In this document: in pieces, positions 22,800 to 34,930 of the stretch
Position numbering within the stretch: the stretch's first letter is position 1
Layout of the letters: each line of letters begins with the position of its first letter
DNA from: Cyrtodaria siliqua
Lineage: Eukaryota > Mollusca > Bivalvia > Adapedonta > Hiatellidae
NCBI GenBank assembly: GCA_037043455.1
Contig: JAWPHD010010262.1
Location: 1-64,000, forward strand
DNA: 64,000 bases
Reading direction: 5' to 3'
The notes under the pieces: model-generated
What the model was told of the DNA's origin: nothing
Databases searched by the model: none
The model's input: the letters and a program-made list of their open reading frames with translations, nothing else
Translations under genes and position numbers: made by a program

Positions 22800-23130
22800 A
22801 ATTAGTCCATCCCTCCACAATCCCTGCTTTTTGTTTCGAACTCTGTTCATGTTCCCATTAATTATCCACCAAATAGTCTCTATAGGACATAACTATAAGG
22901 CGAACTGGACAGCCAAGCCAGTACTTGATACCTTGATCGGTAAGGAACGTTTAAGTAATTTGGGAATCATGGCACGCTGCATTAATGTGTTGAGATTTGT
23001 AATTCTTCTCAGGAAAACATTAAACATTCACGATGCATCTCGATATCATTAACTATCTTGTCCTGATACACCTGACTATTCATGTTACCATCCGCTAATG
23101 TCAACTGCGACATGCCCTTTTGTGCGCAAA
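22800..23130 (-). pseudogene. Tc1/mariner transposase relic
   Basis: Recognisable pieces in order on the minus strand: KGMSQLTLADGNMNSQVYQD (about 23120-23060), then NAACHDSQIT and TFLTDQGIK (about 22975-22920), then PIETIWWIINGNMNR (about 22890-22840) in another frame. These match the Tc1 blocks 'G.MNS..Y', 'DNA.CH', 'FL...GI' and 'NPIE.IWW'. Stops and frame changes break it. The first catalytic Asp region was not found. Confidence 0.7.
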
Positions 23131-23920
23131 TTGTCTGTTTCGTAGCAGTCGGTATGGCTACATCTTTTCACTCATATCTTGTTTTTCTAAGTGGATGTAT
23201 GTACTACACAAATTCCGAAAAGTTTAAGCCCGCAAAAAGGCCCTCAATACTAAAACTTAAAGAAAATAGGATAAAACTCTGCACAAGCAACTTAAAACGT
23301 TACAATGTTGATTTGCGGGACTTTGCAGGCCTACCATTATTCATCAAATGTATTGATTATTTTGCGAAATAACTCCTGCAAATAGTTTAACGTAATGTAT
23401 ATGACACAATTGATCTTACATTGCTTCTGCAGAGTTTTATCCGTGTCGGGACCAGGGCACCATAGTCTCGACCTGGGCACGACGACGTTTCAAAAAATGG
23501 GTTTATAGCACTTTATATGGCATATAATATTCAGTTTTTTGTACCAGAGCATCAGTCTGTCCATTACAGAGTTGTATGAAGGTCAAATATTAGCGTAGAC
23601 CTGCAGATCGTTGAAGAATGGTCACAAAATTCTGATTTTGACAAATCAACAATGAACTCTCGCAAAGTCCAAACACTCTACACGATTAGATTTTGGCATT
23701 TTTTCAATTATTTTGCTTTCAAAATAAAGGTTGGACATATTTGTCCGGAATGACATTCCCCGATTTTGGGGAATTGGACATAAACGTCTTGATAAAACAA
23801 AAACACAATTTCACTCACCTTTTGGCGACAATTTCTGCGCTGGGCACCGTAACGGAAAATGCACGGTGACAATTTTAATGCATAACAATAGCTTTATGGT
23901 GCCCTTGATTCCCCACCGTG

Positions 23921-25783
23921 AAATATGTATATTGTCACAGAAAGTTACATGTTCTATAGAATAATATCATAAATAATAAAATAAAATAAAGAACTTGATT
24001 GTTTTGACACTTTATTCTCAGTCATTGGGTTTGAAAATTACAGGTTCTCTGTTTCATAAGTGTTGTTTTTTTAGTCACTTACGTCTGCATTACTTTTTTC
24101 TGCCGGGTTACGCTCTTTCGAAATAATGAAGAAAGCTCATCGTACATGTAGGTTACAAAATAGACCAGAAATGATCTTCAGTTCATCATCAGTCGGGTTT
24201 ACATCGCTGTATTGATTCATATCCCAAATGTCGTTCGAAAACAAAATAAAATTGAAAACCAGTCTGTTCTGAAACCGGGAGTTGTTTCCGGCGAAGTATA
24301 AACAAAATAAATTGACTTAAACAAAATAAATTGACTTTTAAATTAGTTTACAAGCTGTCGTTAATTTTTGGGTCCGATTTCATTCCGATTCATTTTGGCA
24401 TTTTCGTCTCATTTTTAACATGCCCGCTTGCAAAATTAGCATGCCCGACATGATTTTTACTGACTGCGGGCTTCGGGCTACCGGCTTATTTCGAAGACTG
24501 TGACAACTGACAAACTCATGTTGCTTTCTTTTAATTGTCTTAAAATAGCGAATAATACACTCATTTGTTTTCAAAACATGAATATTTACTAACTCTGTCA
24601 GCCATTTTTAGGCTTATGTAGCAGTGGTCAAGCCAGACTCCAAAAACAGGGAGAAGTGACTTCTCCCTCCAGTCAAAATAGGGAGAAGTTTTTCAAAAAC
24701 AGGGAGACTTGAAGCTCGGTCAACATGAGATGGACGATTAAATATTGCATGTTGTTTTATTAATTATTTGTATTGGGATTATTACTGCTATAATTAACAA
24801 AAATAATGTGCATAATACTAATAAAGCATGTATTATTATTATTATTATAATTATTTTGTTATTATTATTATTATTAATTTCTCACGGCCTTACGACTTCA
24901 AAATGAACAGTGCCAAAACAAGTTTTCGTCTTGAACATACCAACTGAAATCGTAAAACTCGTATTATTTTGTTTCGGTTTCTCCCCAGGCAGACGTTCAT
25001 CAGCTTTGCATCTTTGACCGGAGTGAGATTTAGATGCATTTTCAACCAACTTGACAGACATGTTGACTGAATGCAATATTATTCTGGTCTTCGTTTCATT
25101 TTTATTGAAAAATACTAATTATTCAATAATAACCCCAAACTTAGTTTTCATTCATACCCGCATTGAGTAACAAAAAACAAAATCATTAACTAATCCATAG
25201 ACATAGATACGTTATTGATGTCTATGACTAATCGTAGGATACAATACATTTCCGTTGATTTCTCTCGTCAATAAAACAATCACAATTAAAACAAACTCAC
25301 GCTTCATAATTAGACGTCAATAAAACACCCAGAAGTTCGCAGTTTTGCTTATTGTCGACAACTCAAATTTTGCCACACATGGATTAAAAAACGAAGTCGG
25401 TTAAATTAGAGCGAAATTTAAAATTCAAGTGACTTCGCCCAATCGCCAGACCCCTGATGTAGTCAGTTACATGAGTATTGATTGTATACTCTTTCTCTAT
25501 AAGTTATCTGTTATTCATGTCTGACACAAACATATCGAAACTGCATCGGTTCAGAGATAATAGGCTCCCAAATACTTATTACATAATGTATTTCGTCAGC
25601 AAGTTCAATTCCAAGGGGCTTTGAATAATGATTTAATTGATTTCTTCCAGAATATATCGGAAATGTGTTCTGTTTCTTAGACCAAGGCAAAAAATAATCC
25701 GTTCACAACATCTCGTACACTGTTACGCAGCATTACTCAAATGTATATATCGAATGTCACCATATTGGTTATGTCCTACTAGT
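23921..25783. other. No gene recognised
   Basis: AT-rich unique DNA. Visible details are a perfect palindrome GGGAGAAGTGACTTCTCCC (about 24652-24670) and an (ATT)n tract at 24829-24876. Open frames are short and unrelated to known families. Confidence 0.55.
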
Positions 25784-25972
25784 GTGACCCATATTCCAAA
25801 TTATGTTTCTGCTATTTTCGGCAATCTGATCATAGTGATGTACTCGAGATACTGAGATTGAACTACTTCTGTCATAATGCAGAAATAATGACGTCAGTAG
25901 TTCAATCGCGATATCTCAATTGCATCCGACTGCCGAAAATGACAGATACGTAATTCTGGAATGTTGACCGGA
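25784..25972. mobile_element. Foldback MITE
   Basis: Arms 25784-25874 and 25888-25972 are inverted copies (GAGATTGAACTACT against AGTAGTTCAATC; ATTTTCGGCA against TGCCGAAAAT) with only about 13 bp between them, giving a long hairpin with moderate divergence. Confidence 0.75.
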
Positions 25973-26649
25973 TATCCAGACAAGATCAGACAAATGATGA
26001 GTATATTTAAATTGCACTTTTGTGACTTTTGACTTCGATATCTTGGCAGGTTGACAAGAGATCGTAGGAAGAGTGGTATTGTCAGATAGTTAATTCATTT
26101 TTGCGCGCGACAGCGTACAAGGTGTATATATTTGATACATTTATAAACATCTGCTTCACCTTAGAAAAAATATCACTAAAATGTCCCCTTACAGTTCTTC
26201 ATAATTAATTATAATAATAGTTCTATTAAGGTAATAATCAAAAGACGCAATTTCCTGTGCCACGACTCCTCCCCACCTGAAATTAATGATTTATCTCAAA
26301 TATTTTTCAGTTAATGTGATGGATGGATGTAAGTCTGTATTGTTTTATTCCATTCATTTGTTGTTCAATAAACGGTTTAACTTTCTCATATTCAAACCTT
26401 CATACATTTACTTCCTTGACGGAAGCAGATATGGTTCAATTTTTACTGGTTCCCAGTTTCGCATTCACTAGTAAATCTTAATGTTTGAGTCTTGTTTAAG
26501 AATAGGCTGATATTTTGATAAATTTTGCCTTCGATTTCACGGTGGTCCGATCGATGGGAAGTTACTACAGTTTAATAAAATTCTCAATGAAAATGACGTC
26601 GATATGCACACGTTGATACACTGCACACAGCCACATTCACATGAACTTG
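25973..26649. other. No gene recognised
   Basis: AT-rich unique DNA with no convincing coding or repeat signal. Confidence 0.55.
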
Positions 26650-27486
26650 TGAACAGCAATCTCATTAAATTCAGATCCAAAATATTCGCTCCACTACTTT
26701 CCACTATTTAGATCTGACCATATTATATACTGGGTCACCTCAGATTGACCTTACGATTAGCCAATCAGATTTCAGCCTACAAAATTGTTAGGTATTGACA
26801 GCTTCACTGCGCATGTCGCAATGAGCAGTAAACGTCTACACTTGCTATTGAAAGAGACAATGTCCGTAACTTTTAGCTTATAAAACACAAACGAATTGCG
26901 TTGACAAACATAATACACCAACCATTATTGAATATTACTTGATAAAAAAATACTGTAAACTTGACGGAATTTAATAGCGGTACAAATATTTTTACCGATT
27001 CGTGGGATTGAACCCACACACTAAAATTATACTGGTAATTCCGCGGTTGAGCACGCTATTGACTGAGCTAATCGGGCCACATGTATTATGTCATACTATT
27101 TAGGCTATGTAGTGTCGTAATAATTTCGGTGGAAAAATACATGACCGTGCCCATGACTTTCTTCGTATCTTGATGTAAAACATACCATTCAGTGCATTTC
27201 TCTGAATGTATCGTGCAATAACACAGCAATAACACACGAAGACTTTTATCTTTATTCGGATATGTAGATTTGCGTTTGTTCAGTTCACTCGAATAGAATA
27301 AGTTTTAATTTCATGTGAATTATAAATGAAACGCGCGATTTCATTGGCTGAATTTAGTTGATCTTCTCATGAATATTGATTAGATGAAAGGTCAATCTGA
27401 GGTGACCCGGTATGTAATATGGTCATATCTAAATAGCGGAAAGTAGTGGAGCGAATATTTTGGATCTGATTTTAATGAGAATGTTG
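26650..27486. mobile_element. Inverted-repeat element of about 840 bp enclosing a SINE
   Basis: About 100-bp arms (26650-26752 and 27388-27486) share AAAATATTCGCTCCACTACTTT and GGTCACCTCAGATTGACC in inverted form. The interior contains the tRNA-headed SINE at 26848-27078 on the minus strand. No transposase is visible, so this is probably a MITE with a SINE inserted in it. Confidence 0.75.
26848..27078 (-). mobile_element. tRNA-derived SINE, copy 1
   Basis: Head CCCGATTAGCTCAGTCAATAG with A box, B box GGTTCAATCCC within a perfect 5-bp T-stem, and 3' acceptor AATCGG pairing with CCGATT. The body continues with TATTGAATATT... and ends AAGCTAAAAGTTACGGACA followed by TGTCTCTTT. The same head, body and tail order recurs at 43816-44084, which identifies it as a SINE and not a tRNA gene. 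The anticodon arm does not fold. Confidence 0.75.
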
Positions 27487-27581
27487 TGAACAGCTCGGTG
27501 AAGCGTGACCACTTTTCTACTGAAATCATAAAATGCCATATTACCACAACAACTGCAAACACTTAAATGACGTTTTTACCT

Positions 27582-27582
<1 letters not shown>

Positions 27583-27616
<34 letters not shown>
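27583..27616 (+). repeat. Poly-C run of 34
   Basis: Thirty-four consecutive C residues. The length is likely unstable and prone to sequencing error. Confidence 0.95.
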
Positions 27617-28410
27617 ACCCCGCAAAAAAAGAGCCAACGGTTTTATCACGATTACAATGGTTTCAAATGTCCAGTTTATAACGTAGACCTACTGTACACA
27701 AAAGAAAAATGGCGTTCATTGTACTCGTATTCACTATATATAATTCTTATACATATACATAATAAAGGCATAAAAAATACTGATTCAAACCAATAAAATA
27801 AAGACAAAATAACTTAAGAGATCATGTGTAAAATTTGGCTAGGCGGAGTATTGTCTCGTTGCCAAGCTCAGCGGAGAATCATTTTCATAAATTAAATGAT
27901 CTAAATGACTACTGTCTAGGTTTTATATATCGTATCTGTAATCGGTGTGTGTGAAAGGTCAATACATGACATTATCACATGATTATAAAGCCCAAAAATA
28001 TAACAAAAATAAAAAAACTCCGCTGAGAATCGATCATCTAGCTAAAATAACTTTCTTTGATTCTGCTCTCAATCCGCTAGTTATTAGCAGAAGTGAATAT
28101 TAACCGAGTCTTTTAACCATTGATTGGCATACTTTAGGCACAATTATATTTTTATGGACTGAGAATTAGAGCTGATATGTGTGTGTTTACATACCGAGTT
28201 GAGACAAATCTTCATTATGGATGATCATCTCGTGCACTTGCGTGCACCTGCTGATGACGTCGGTAACTGGGCTTGATATTGAAGTGATGCAATGTGCAAA
28301 CATCAATATAGTAAAAACATAGAAGATTCAGGAGAAATGATGGCACAGATTGAGCTAATGGAGTTAAGAAGAAGTAGATATAAAAATAGAACAGGAAAAT
28401 TGCGTCTATG
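27617..28410. other. No gene recognised
   Basis: AT-rich unique DNA without a convincing open frame. Confidence 0.55.
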
Positions 28411-28640
28411 GACAGATATTAGAACTACAAAGGGTCACAACTCAGTGGAAAATTATTGAACCGGAATGTCATCATAGTATGCGCATGTCCTCTTGATATT
28501 GATACTTCCTAGCAAGTTTCGCAAAATTCCAAGAAACAGCTATTGAGAAATAGCCCGGACAAGAATTGTGTCTACGGACGGACAAGGTGATTCCAGTATA
28601 CACCCCGCTCCACCCACTTTGCGGGAGGTATAAAAAAGAA
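28411..28640 (+). repeat. Dispersed repeat fragment with a GTATAA-type terminus
   Basis: Contains AAAGGGTCACAACTCAGTGG, a CTACGGACGGACAAGGTGATT tract and the end TTTGCGGGAGGTATAAAAAAG, a different 3' terminus from families A-D. Confidence 0.55.
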
Positions 28641-28671
28641 ACTACAAAGTACATATAAAAAATAAAACATG

Positions 28672-28885
28672 AGATCAATGACCTTGAAGCTCAACTGATA
28701 GGTTTTGATAGCTAGATCGAGCATTTCTATGAAAATCTGTCAGTTTCAGAGGAGTAGTCGCTACAAGTTTTTACTATATAACTCTATGTAAACAAAGATT
28801 GAATCAAAATGATTTTCAACAAGGACCAACATCATGTCATGCTGATCATTTTAGAGAAAGTCCCATATCAATATCACTTATAGTC
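28672..28885 (+). repeat. Truncated family A copy
   Basis: Starts ATGAGATCAATGACCTTGAAGC and breaks off at ATATCACTTATAGT. Confidence 0.75.
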
Positions 28886-29459
28886 AGTCATTGGGATAGG
28901 CACCTGCCTTGCGCCATAGTCGCATAAAATTACAAATGGCCCATCGACACTGATCTATTGTGCGTCATACGGCTCATCAATATAATTTGTTAATCAATCA
29001 ATCAATTACCCGCCGCCACTGGCAAGGGATTATATTAATTGCCTTGATCCATACCAACGGAAACACCACGGGGAGCATGCTTGCCTCCTGTTATGATATC
29101 CCCTCGAGGGAAATTTCGCACCCCGCCCGCCATTCTTGTTTACAAATTAGACTGCACAGGGAATACACATGTCTTATCCAATGAGATTGCGTATAGCTAA
29201 ACAACTGACCAATCATAGCTTCCGTTACAGTCAGACTATTGCGTGTTTAAAATATGGTTGACACTCGATTGAAAACATGATCGAAACTACAAGTTGCGGA
29301 TAACTGACCAGAGGTGATAATAATAATTAGAGTTGCGTTTCCTTATTTGTTTGATAAGATGGACCTTTGGCACTCAAAACAAATGCATGAAAAAAAGTTT
29401 GTAATTGACGATATTTCTTCTGAACTTTCGGCGATATTTTCTGTCCGAAAATGTGCGGT
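28886..29459. other. No gene recognised
   Basis: Unique DNA between two family A fragments. Confidence 0.5.
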
Positions 29460-29995
29460 GTCACTGGCAGCCATGTTTAACGTTGAATCAAAATAATGTT
29501 CGATAAGGACCAACATAATGTCCAGCTGATCACCTTTGAAAAAGTCCCATATCAATGTCGCTTATAGTTTTCAAAAAGTAGTCGCTACAAACTTGTTTTT
29601 TAAAAATCTATTTTTAGCTTTGGTGGCCATCTTGGATTTTACATCAACGCGACTGTTTGCTAGCATCAACTAGACATCAAGAGCAACATTCCGGTGAAGT
29701 TTCATGTAAATCTTCAGAGGAGTAGTCGCTATAAGTTTTTACTACATAACTCTATGTAAACAAAGATGGCTGCTGGCAGCCATGTTTAACATCAAATCAA
29801 AATGATTTTCGATAAGGACCAACATCATGTCATGCTGATCATCTTAAATTGCACATCAATGTGAGTTTTTGCTTTTTTGCTAGGATTTCAGTAGTTCCAT
29901 GAAAATCCATCCAGTCGTTTCAGAAGAGTAGTCGCTACAATAAAACGTTTATGGACCGACCGACGACGGACACCGGACCACGGCACAAGCTCTAC
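29460..29995 (+). repeat. Family A copy, 5' truncated
   Basis: Units start inside GGCAGCCATGTTTAACG and run to GACCGACGACGGACACCGGACC and CACAAGCTCTACTCTC. Confidence 0.75.
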
Positions 29996-31070
29996 TCTCA
30001 AATTAACGGACAAATGAAGAATGAACAGACGGACGTACGGACAACGCAATATCCGTCGGGGGAATAATTATAGAGCGGACACGAAATGCACTTTATTATA
30101 TGCATATAAGGAGTATATAACCTTTATGACCTTGAAGATACAAACACAGGTTTGGGGTTCTGCATGTCTTCTTGATGAGGTGAGTATTTGTGCCAAATTA
30201 TTTCAAATCCCTCCATGCATGTGCGAGTCACAGAGCGGACACGATAATTGTTATGGATGGACGGAAAAAAGAAGAAATAGACTATTTCCTGCGCATAGAG
30301 ACATGCTTGTGTTTCAGTCACACAAGAAAAAAAGTCACACAAGTATACTTTATAGACAAAAAAAGACACACAACGCGCTCCTGTAAACTCTGTTAAACGG
30401 ATGTACGGACACCGCCAAATCTTTATCCCTCTGACTTCGTGGGGGGTAAATAATGTCTTAAATAGCAGTTAGTTTTTTTAACGTGAACATTCTTCTAAGT
30501 AAAGCAAATATAACAATTGATAAATCATATCATCACATGTGAACTGTATGTCAAGTGTTATAACAATACATGAAAACTTTTCAAGTGAAAGTCACATGAA
30601 GTTCATTACAGAGTGGAGAATATGAAGTCGATGAAAGGGCCATAAATCTATACTACGTCTTGCACAACAAGTTAGAGAAACTCCTATTTGCGGCAGATCA
30701 AAAGTTTGTCTGTGCTGTACTGTTGTTCTCGCCCTGTTGAAAATGACAATTGTTTATATGATCAATTTAAAGCGCATCAAGACCCTGATCAAACGTGGCC
30801 TTTTGAGAGCCTGCTTGATCAGTTCGGATTGGCCCTTGATGTTGCCAGCGTGTAACTGTTGGCCAATGAAAACTGTACGTCACCAGATTGACCTGTCAAC
30901 ATGTGTTCTGCTCGGCACCGTGTTATTGTTTTAGATTAATATAACTTCATTTCGTGTCGCGTAGTATTACACTTTGCACAACAGGTTAGAGTTTCCCCAT
31001 TTTGTGACAAGCGAAGTCGGTAGCGACATCAATGACATTTCAGCACCCAATGACCTCGATCCACGGTTCA
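29996..31070. other. No gene recognised
   Basis: Mixed unique DNA with repeat scraps (GACGGACGTACGGACAACGC near 30030; CCGCCAAATCTTTATCCC near 30410). TTGCACAACA(A/G)GTTAGAG occurs twice (about 30660 and 30975). No coding family recognised. Confidence 0.5.
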
Positions 31071-31483
31071 CCTCGTGAGACGCTGCCGTCAGTCAATTTT
31101 GACACGGCTGGGGAAAAATGTGTTTAACTATCTTCACACGGTGTGCCTTGATAGATACTGAATACCATAAATTGTATGAATGGGATATGACATTTTTTCA
31201 GTGAAGAAATTCCGCAACTGTCACGATTTTCTGTAAAGCGTATCAGCTTTCTGGATGATGAAAATACACTTATTTAGATCCATAGACCTACATATATTAT
31301 TAGCCATGTTAGATCTTAGGAACTATGAGTTTTTGCAACATTAATTTAGGCAGGGACTGTAGGTAGACATGCAATACTAGTCAGAGTCGAATGTACATTT
31401 TATACACCGCGTGTAGTTAGTTACACGCATTTCCCTCCAGTCGTGTTCAAAATTGATTGATTGACAGCAGCGTCTCACGAGGT
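31071..31483. repeat. Inverted repeat with about 78-bp arms
   Basis: CCTCGTGAGACGCTGC at 31071 pairs with GCAGCGTCTCACGAGG ending at 31483; similarity runs about 78 bp inward. The right arm lies inside the first 658-bp unit, so that arm alone was triplicated. Confidence 0.75.
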
Positions 31484-33301
31484 ATTAAAATGTGAATTCT
31501 CTAACTTGTTATGCAAGGCCTAGTAACAAAGTTATGCAAGGCCTAGTAACAAATTAGGCAATCAACAATGTGAGATGTATATGGACAAAACGTCGTCAGT
31601 TGTTATGGGACATTATACAATATAAGAGTGGAAAAGTCAAAGAGCCACAATTCTGTAATAAATTAGGCAATCAACAATGTGTGATGTAGAGGGACATAAG
31701 GTCATCAGTTGTTACACGTCCATTAAGTTTAGGGAACAATCATTTCGAACCTGTTTGAGGGCCTGTATCGCACTACTGGTTGTACAAATGTGGTGGATTT
31801 CAATTGAAAAATAAAGCTTACAGTCATGCTCTAAACTAGAGGGCCAAAATGACATTGAATTGCTCACCTGATGATCTTTGCAAAGATGAAAAATTGTCAT
31901 ACAAGTTTATAATTTCACTAGAACGCTACTGCCTACATGTCAAGCCATATTTAAAGGTCCCGATTTTTGATTTGACCATCATCAAAGTTTTTGCAACATT
32001 AATTTAGGCAGGGACTGTAGGTAGACATGCAATACTAGTCAGAGTCGAATGTACATTTTATACACCGCGTGTAGTTAGTTACACGCATTTCCCTCCAGTC
32101 GTGTTCAAAATTGATTGATTGACAGCAGCGTCTCACGAGGTATTAAAATGTGAATTCTCTAACTTGTTATGCAAGGCCTAGTAACAAAGTTATGCAAGGC
32201 CTAGTAACAAATTAGGCAATCAACAATGTGAGATGTATATGGACAAAACGTCGTCAGTTGTTATGGGACATTATACAATATAAGAGTGGAAAAGTCAAAG
32301 AGCCACAATTCTGTAATAAATTAGGCAATCAACAATGTGTGATGTAGAGGGACATAAGGTCATCAGTTGTTACACGTCCATTAAGTTTAGGGAACAATCA
32401 TTTCGAACCTGTTTGAGGGCCTGTATCGCACTACTGGTTGTACAAATGTGGTGGATTTCAATTGAAAAATAAAGCTTACAGTCATGCTCTAAACTAGAGG
32501 GCCAAAATGACATTGAATTGCTCACCTGATGATCTTTGCAAAGATGAAAAATTGTCATACAAGTTTATAATTTCACTAGAACGCTACTGCCTACATGTCA
32601 AGCCATATTTAAAGGTCCCGATTTTTGATTTGACCATCATCAAAGTTTTTGCAACATTAATTTAGGCAGGGACTGTAGGTAGACATGCAATACTAGTCAG
32701 AGGCGAATGTACATTTTATACACCGCGTGTAGTTAGTTACACGCATTTCCCTCCAGTCGTGTTCATAATTGATTGATTGACAGCAGCGTCTCACGAGGTA
32801 TTAAAATGTGAATTCTCTAACTTGTTATGCAAGGCCTAGTAACAAAGTTATGCAAGGCCTAGTAACAAATTAGGCAATCAACAATGTGAGATGTATATGG
32901 ACAAAACGTCGTCAGTTGTTATGGGACATTATACAATATAAGAGTGGAAAAGTCAAAGAGCCACAATTCTGTAATAAATTAGGCAATCAACAATGTGTGA
33001 TGTAGAGGTACATAAGGTCATCAGTTGTTACACGTCCATTAAGTTTAGGGAACAATCATTTCGAACCTGTTTGAGGGCCTGTATCGCACTACTGGTTGTA
33101 CAAATGTGGTGGATTTCAATTGAAAAATAAAGCTTACAGTCATGCTCTAAACTAGAGGGCCAAAATGACATTGAATTGCTCACCTGATGATCTTTGCAAA
33201 GATGAAAAATTGTCATACAAGTTTATAATTTCACTAGAACGCTACTGCCTACATGTCAAGCCATATTTAAAGGTCCAGATTTTTGATTTGACCATCATCA
33301 A
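31328..33301 (+). repeat. Three tandem copies of a 658-bp unit
   Basis: Copies at 31328-31985, 31986-32643 and 32644-33301, exactly in register. The few differences seen are in the third copy (for example AGAGTCG to AGAGGCG, GAGGGAC to GAGGTAC, TCCCGAT to TCCAGAT). Each unit contains its own subrepeat (TTATGCAAGGCCTAGTAACA twice; TTAGGCAATCAACAATGTG twice) and a 62-codon minus-strand frame that is simply copied with it. Confidence 0.95.
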
Positions 33302-33344
33302 TGTCAGTCCCAAGAGCCATTAAATTAATGTCATTAACAATGGG

Positions 33345-33840
33345 GGATGCATGTCATAGCGGAGGCCGGAGGTACCCTATATTTCGTCGAAAGTAGGGCA
33401 AAGCAACCCAACATTTTGCACATGACGTTAGATGCATATAACAAACATTCTGGTGGTCTGGTGAAAATACTGCGAGAAAAAAGCCAGATACGCACGTCGA
33501 AGCTGAGACTGGATATTACCTATATATATCGTCGAAAACAGGTCACAGCAATTCGACATTTTGCACATGACCTATATTTCGTCGAAAGTATGTCACAGTG
33601 AACCAAAATTCTGCACATGAAGTGTGATGCATATAAGGAACACACTGGCAAACTTTGGTGAAAATCCTACGAGAAGGAAGCAAGTTACGCATGTTGTAGC
33701 AGACACAGGACGTGACATGTATTTCGTGAAAAGTAGGTCAAAGTGACCCAAAATTAAGAAAGTGATATTGGATCCATATTATGAACATTTTGGTGGAGTT
33801 TGGTGAAAATCCTGCAAAGAATCGAAGAAGATATTAAGAA
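33345..33840 (+). repeat. Diverged tandem repeat, about three units
   Basis: Repeats of TATATTTCGTCGAAAGTAGG, TGCACATGA and GGTGAAAATCCT with spacing near 150-170 bp. Confidence 0.65.
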
Positions 33841-34160
33841 ATGACAAAAAGTCCAAGAGGGCCTGTACTACTCTACTGGCTGTATGGAGTCTTGGTTTGG
33901 GTGGGTGGGGGAGACAAGATATGCAATTGTTTGTGGGTTTTTTTACCTGATAACCCCTTTGCAGACAGAGTCAAAATATGAAAACTTATTGTGCATCTAT
34001 ATATTCTTTATACAGCAGGACAAAACCCGTTTTAAAAATGTTGTGCCCTAAATGACCATACCAAATAAGAATCAAATACATTCACATTTGGACAAGATAT
34101 GCATTTTTTTGGAGTTTTTTATGCCCGGGGGCATATAGTTATCGCACCATCCGTCAGTCC
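33841..34160 (+). repeat. Start of a dispersed repeat copy
   Basis: Contains AGTCCAAGAGGGCCTGTACTACTCTACTGGC, the 5' design of families B-D, then unassigned sequence up to the next array. Confidence 0.5.
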
Positions 34161-34164
34161 ACAG

Positions 34165-34930
34165 TTCGTGTCCAGACAGTACTTTCAAAACCCCTGCATG
34201 GATTTTTAATTAACTTGGCACAAGTAATCACCATAACAAGACGATGTGTTGCGCGCAATACCCAGGTCCGTACCTCAAAGGTCAAGGTCACACTTGCAGT
34301 TCATAGGTCAAAAACAGGTGCGCATTTTCGTGTCCGGACCGTAAAGTCAAAATCCCTGCAGGGATTTTTAAATAACTTGGCACAAGTGATCACCATAACA
34401 AGACAATGTGTCGCGCGCAAAACCCAGGTCCGTACCTCAAAGGTCAAGGTCACACTTGCAGTGAATAGGTCAAAAACAGGTACGAATTTTTTTGTCCGGA
34501 CCGTAACGTCACACCCCCTGCAGGGATTTTTAAATAATTTGGCACAAGTGATAACCATAACAAGACGATATTTCGCGTGCCCAGTCTTCAAGGTCAAGGA
34601 CACATTTGGAGGTCAAAAGTCAAATTGTGTCCGATCACTAACTCTGGCATTCATTGACGGATTTTCAAATAACTGGCACAAGTGCTCACAACAACAAGAC
34701 GATGTGTCGCGCACAAAATCCAGGTCTGTGGCCCCAAGGTCAAGGTCACACTTAGAGGTCAAAGGTCAAATTGTGTCCGGTCAATTACTTTTGCTTGCCT
34801 GGACGGATTTTCAAATAACTTAGCACAAGTGCTCACCACAACCAAATGTGTCGCGCACAAAATCCAGGTCCGTAGCTCCAAGGTAAAGGTCATACTTAGA
34901 GGTCAAAGGTCACTTCGGGGGCATTTGTCA
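34165..34930 (+). repeat. Tandem array of about 160-bp units
   Basis: Four to five units with GGTCAAGGTCACACTT, GTGTCCGGACCGTAA, CTGCAGGGATTTTTAAATAA and GTGTCGCGC. The plus-strand frame 34215-34823 only follows the array and resembles no protein. Confidence 0.8.

Larger units (their letters stand above)
19354..23920. mobile_element. Long-TIR Tc1/mariner-related element with a nested insertion
   Basis: Outer ends CACGGTGGGGAATCAAGGGC (19354) and its inverted copy ending at 23920. The right arm (23442-23920, about 480 bp) pairs with a left arm that is split into 19354-19561 and 22385-22645 by a tandem-repeat insertion. Repeats of TGGTGCCCAGGTC sit at the inner arm ends. Flanks read AAATA on both sides (19349-19353 and 23921-23925). 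A Tc1-type transposase relic lies between the arms. Confidence 0.8.

Noticed and set aside
22831..23372. Plus-strand frames of 73 and 96 codons
   Set aside because: They lie opposite the minus-strand Tc1 transposase relic, which explains the sequence better.
27000..27078. A functional tRNA gene on the minus strand
   Set aside because: Acceptor and T arms are good but the D and anticodon arms do not fold, and the sequence continues into a body shared with 43816-44084, so it is a SINE.
27533..27796. Proline-run frame over the poly-C tract
   Set aside because: The proline run is the 34-base C tract; no flanking coding signal.
31712..33216. Three identical 62-codon minus-strand frames
   Set aside because: They are one frame copied by the 658-bp triplication, with no protein similarity recognised.
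34215..34823. 202-codon plus-strand frame
   Set aside because: Composed of the 160-bp tandem unit; both strands are open in places for the same reason.
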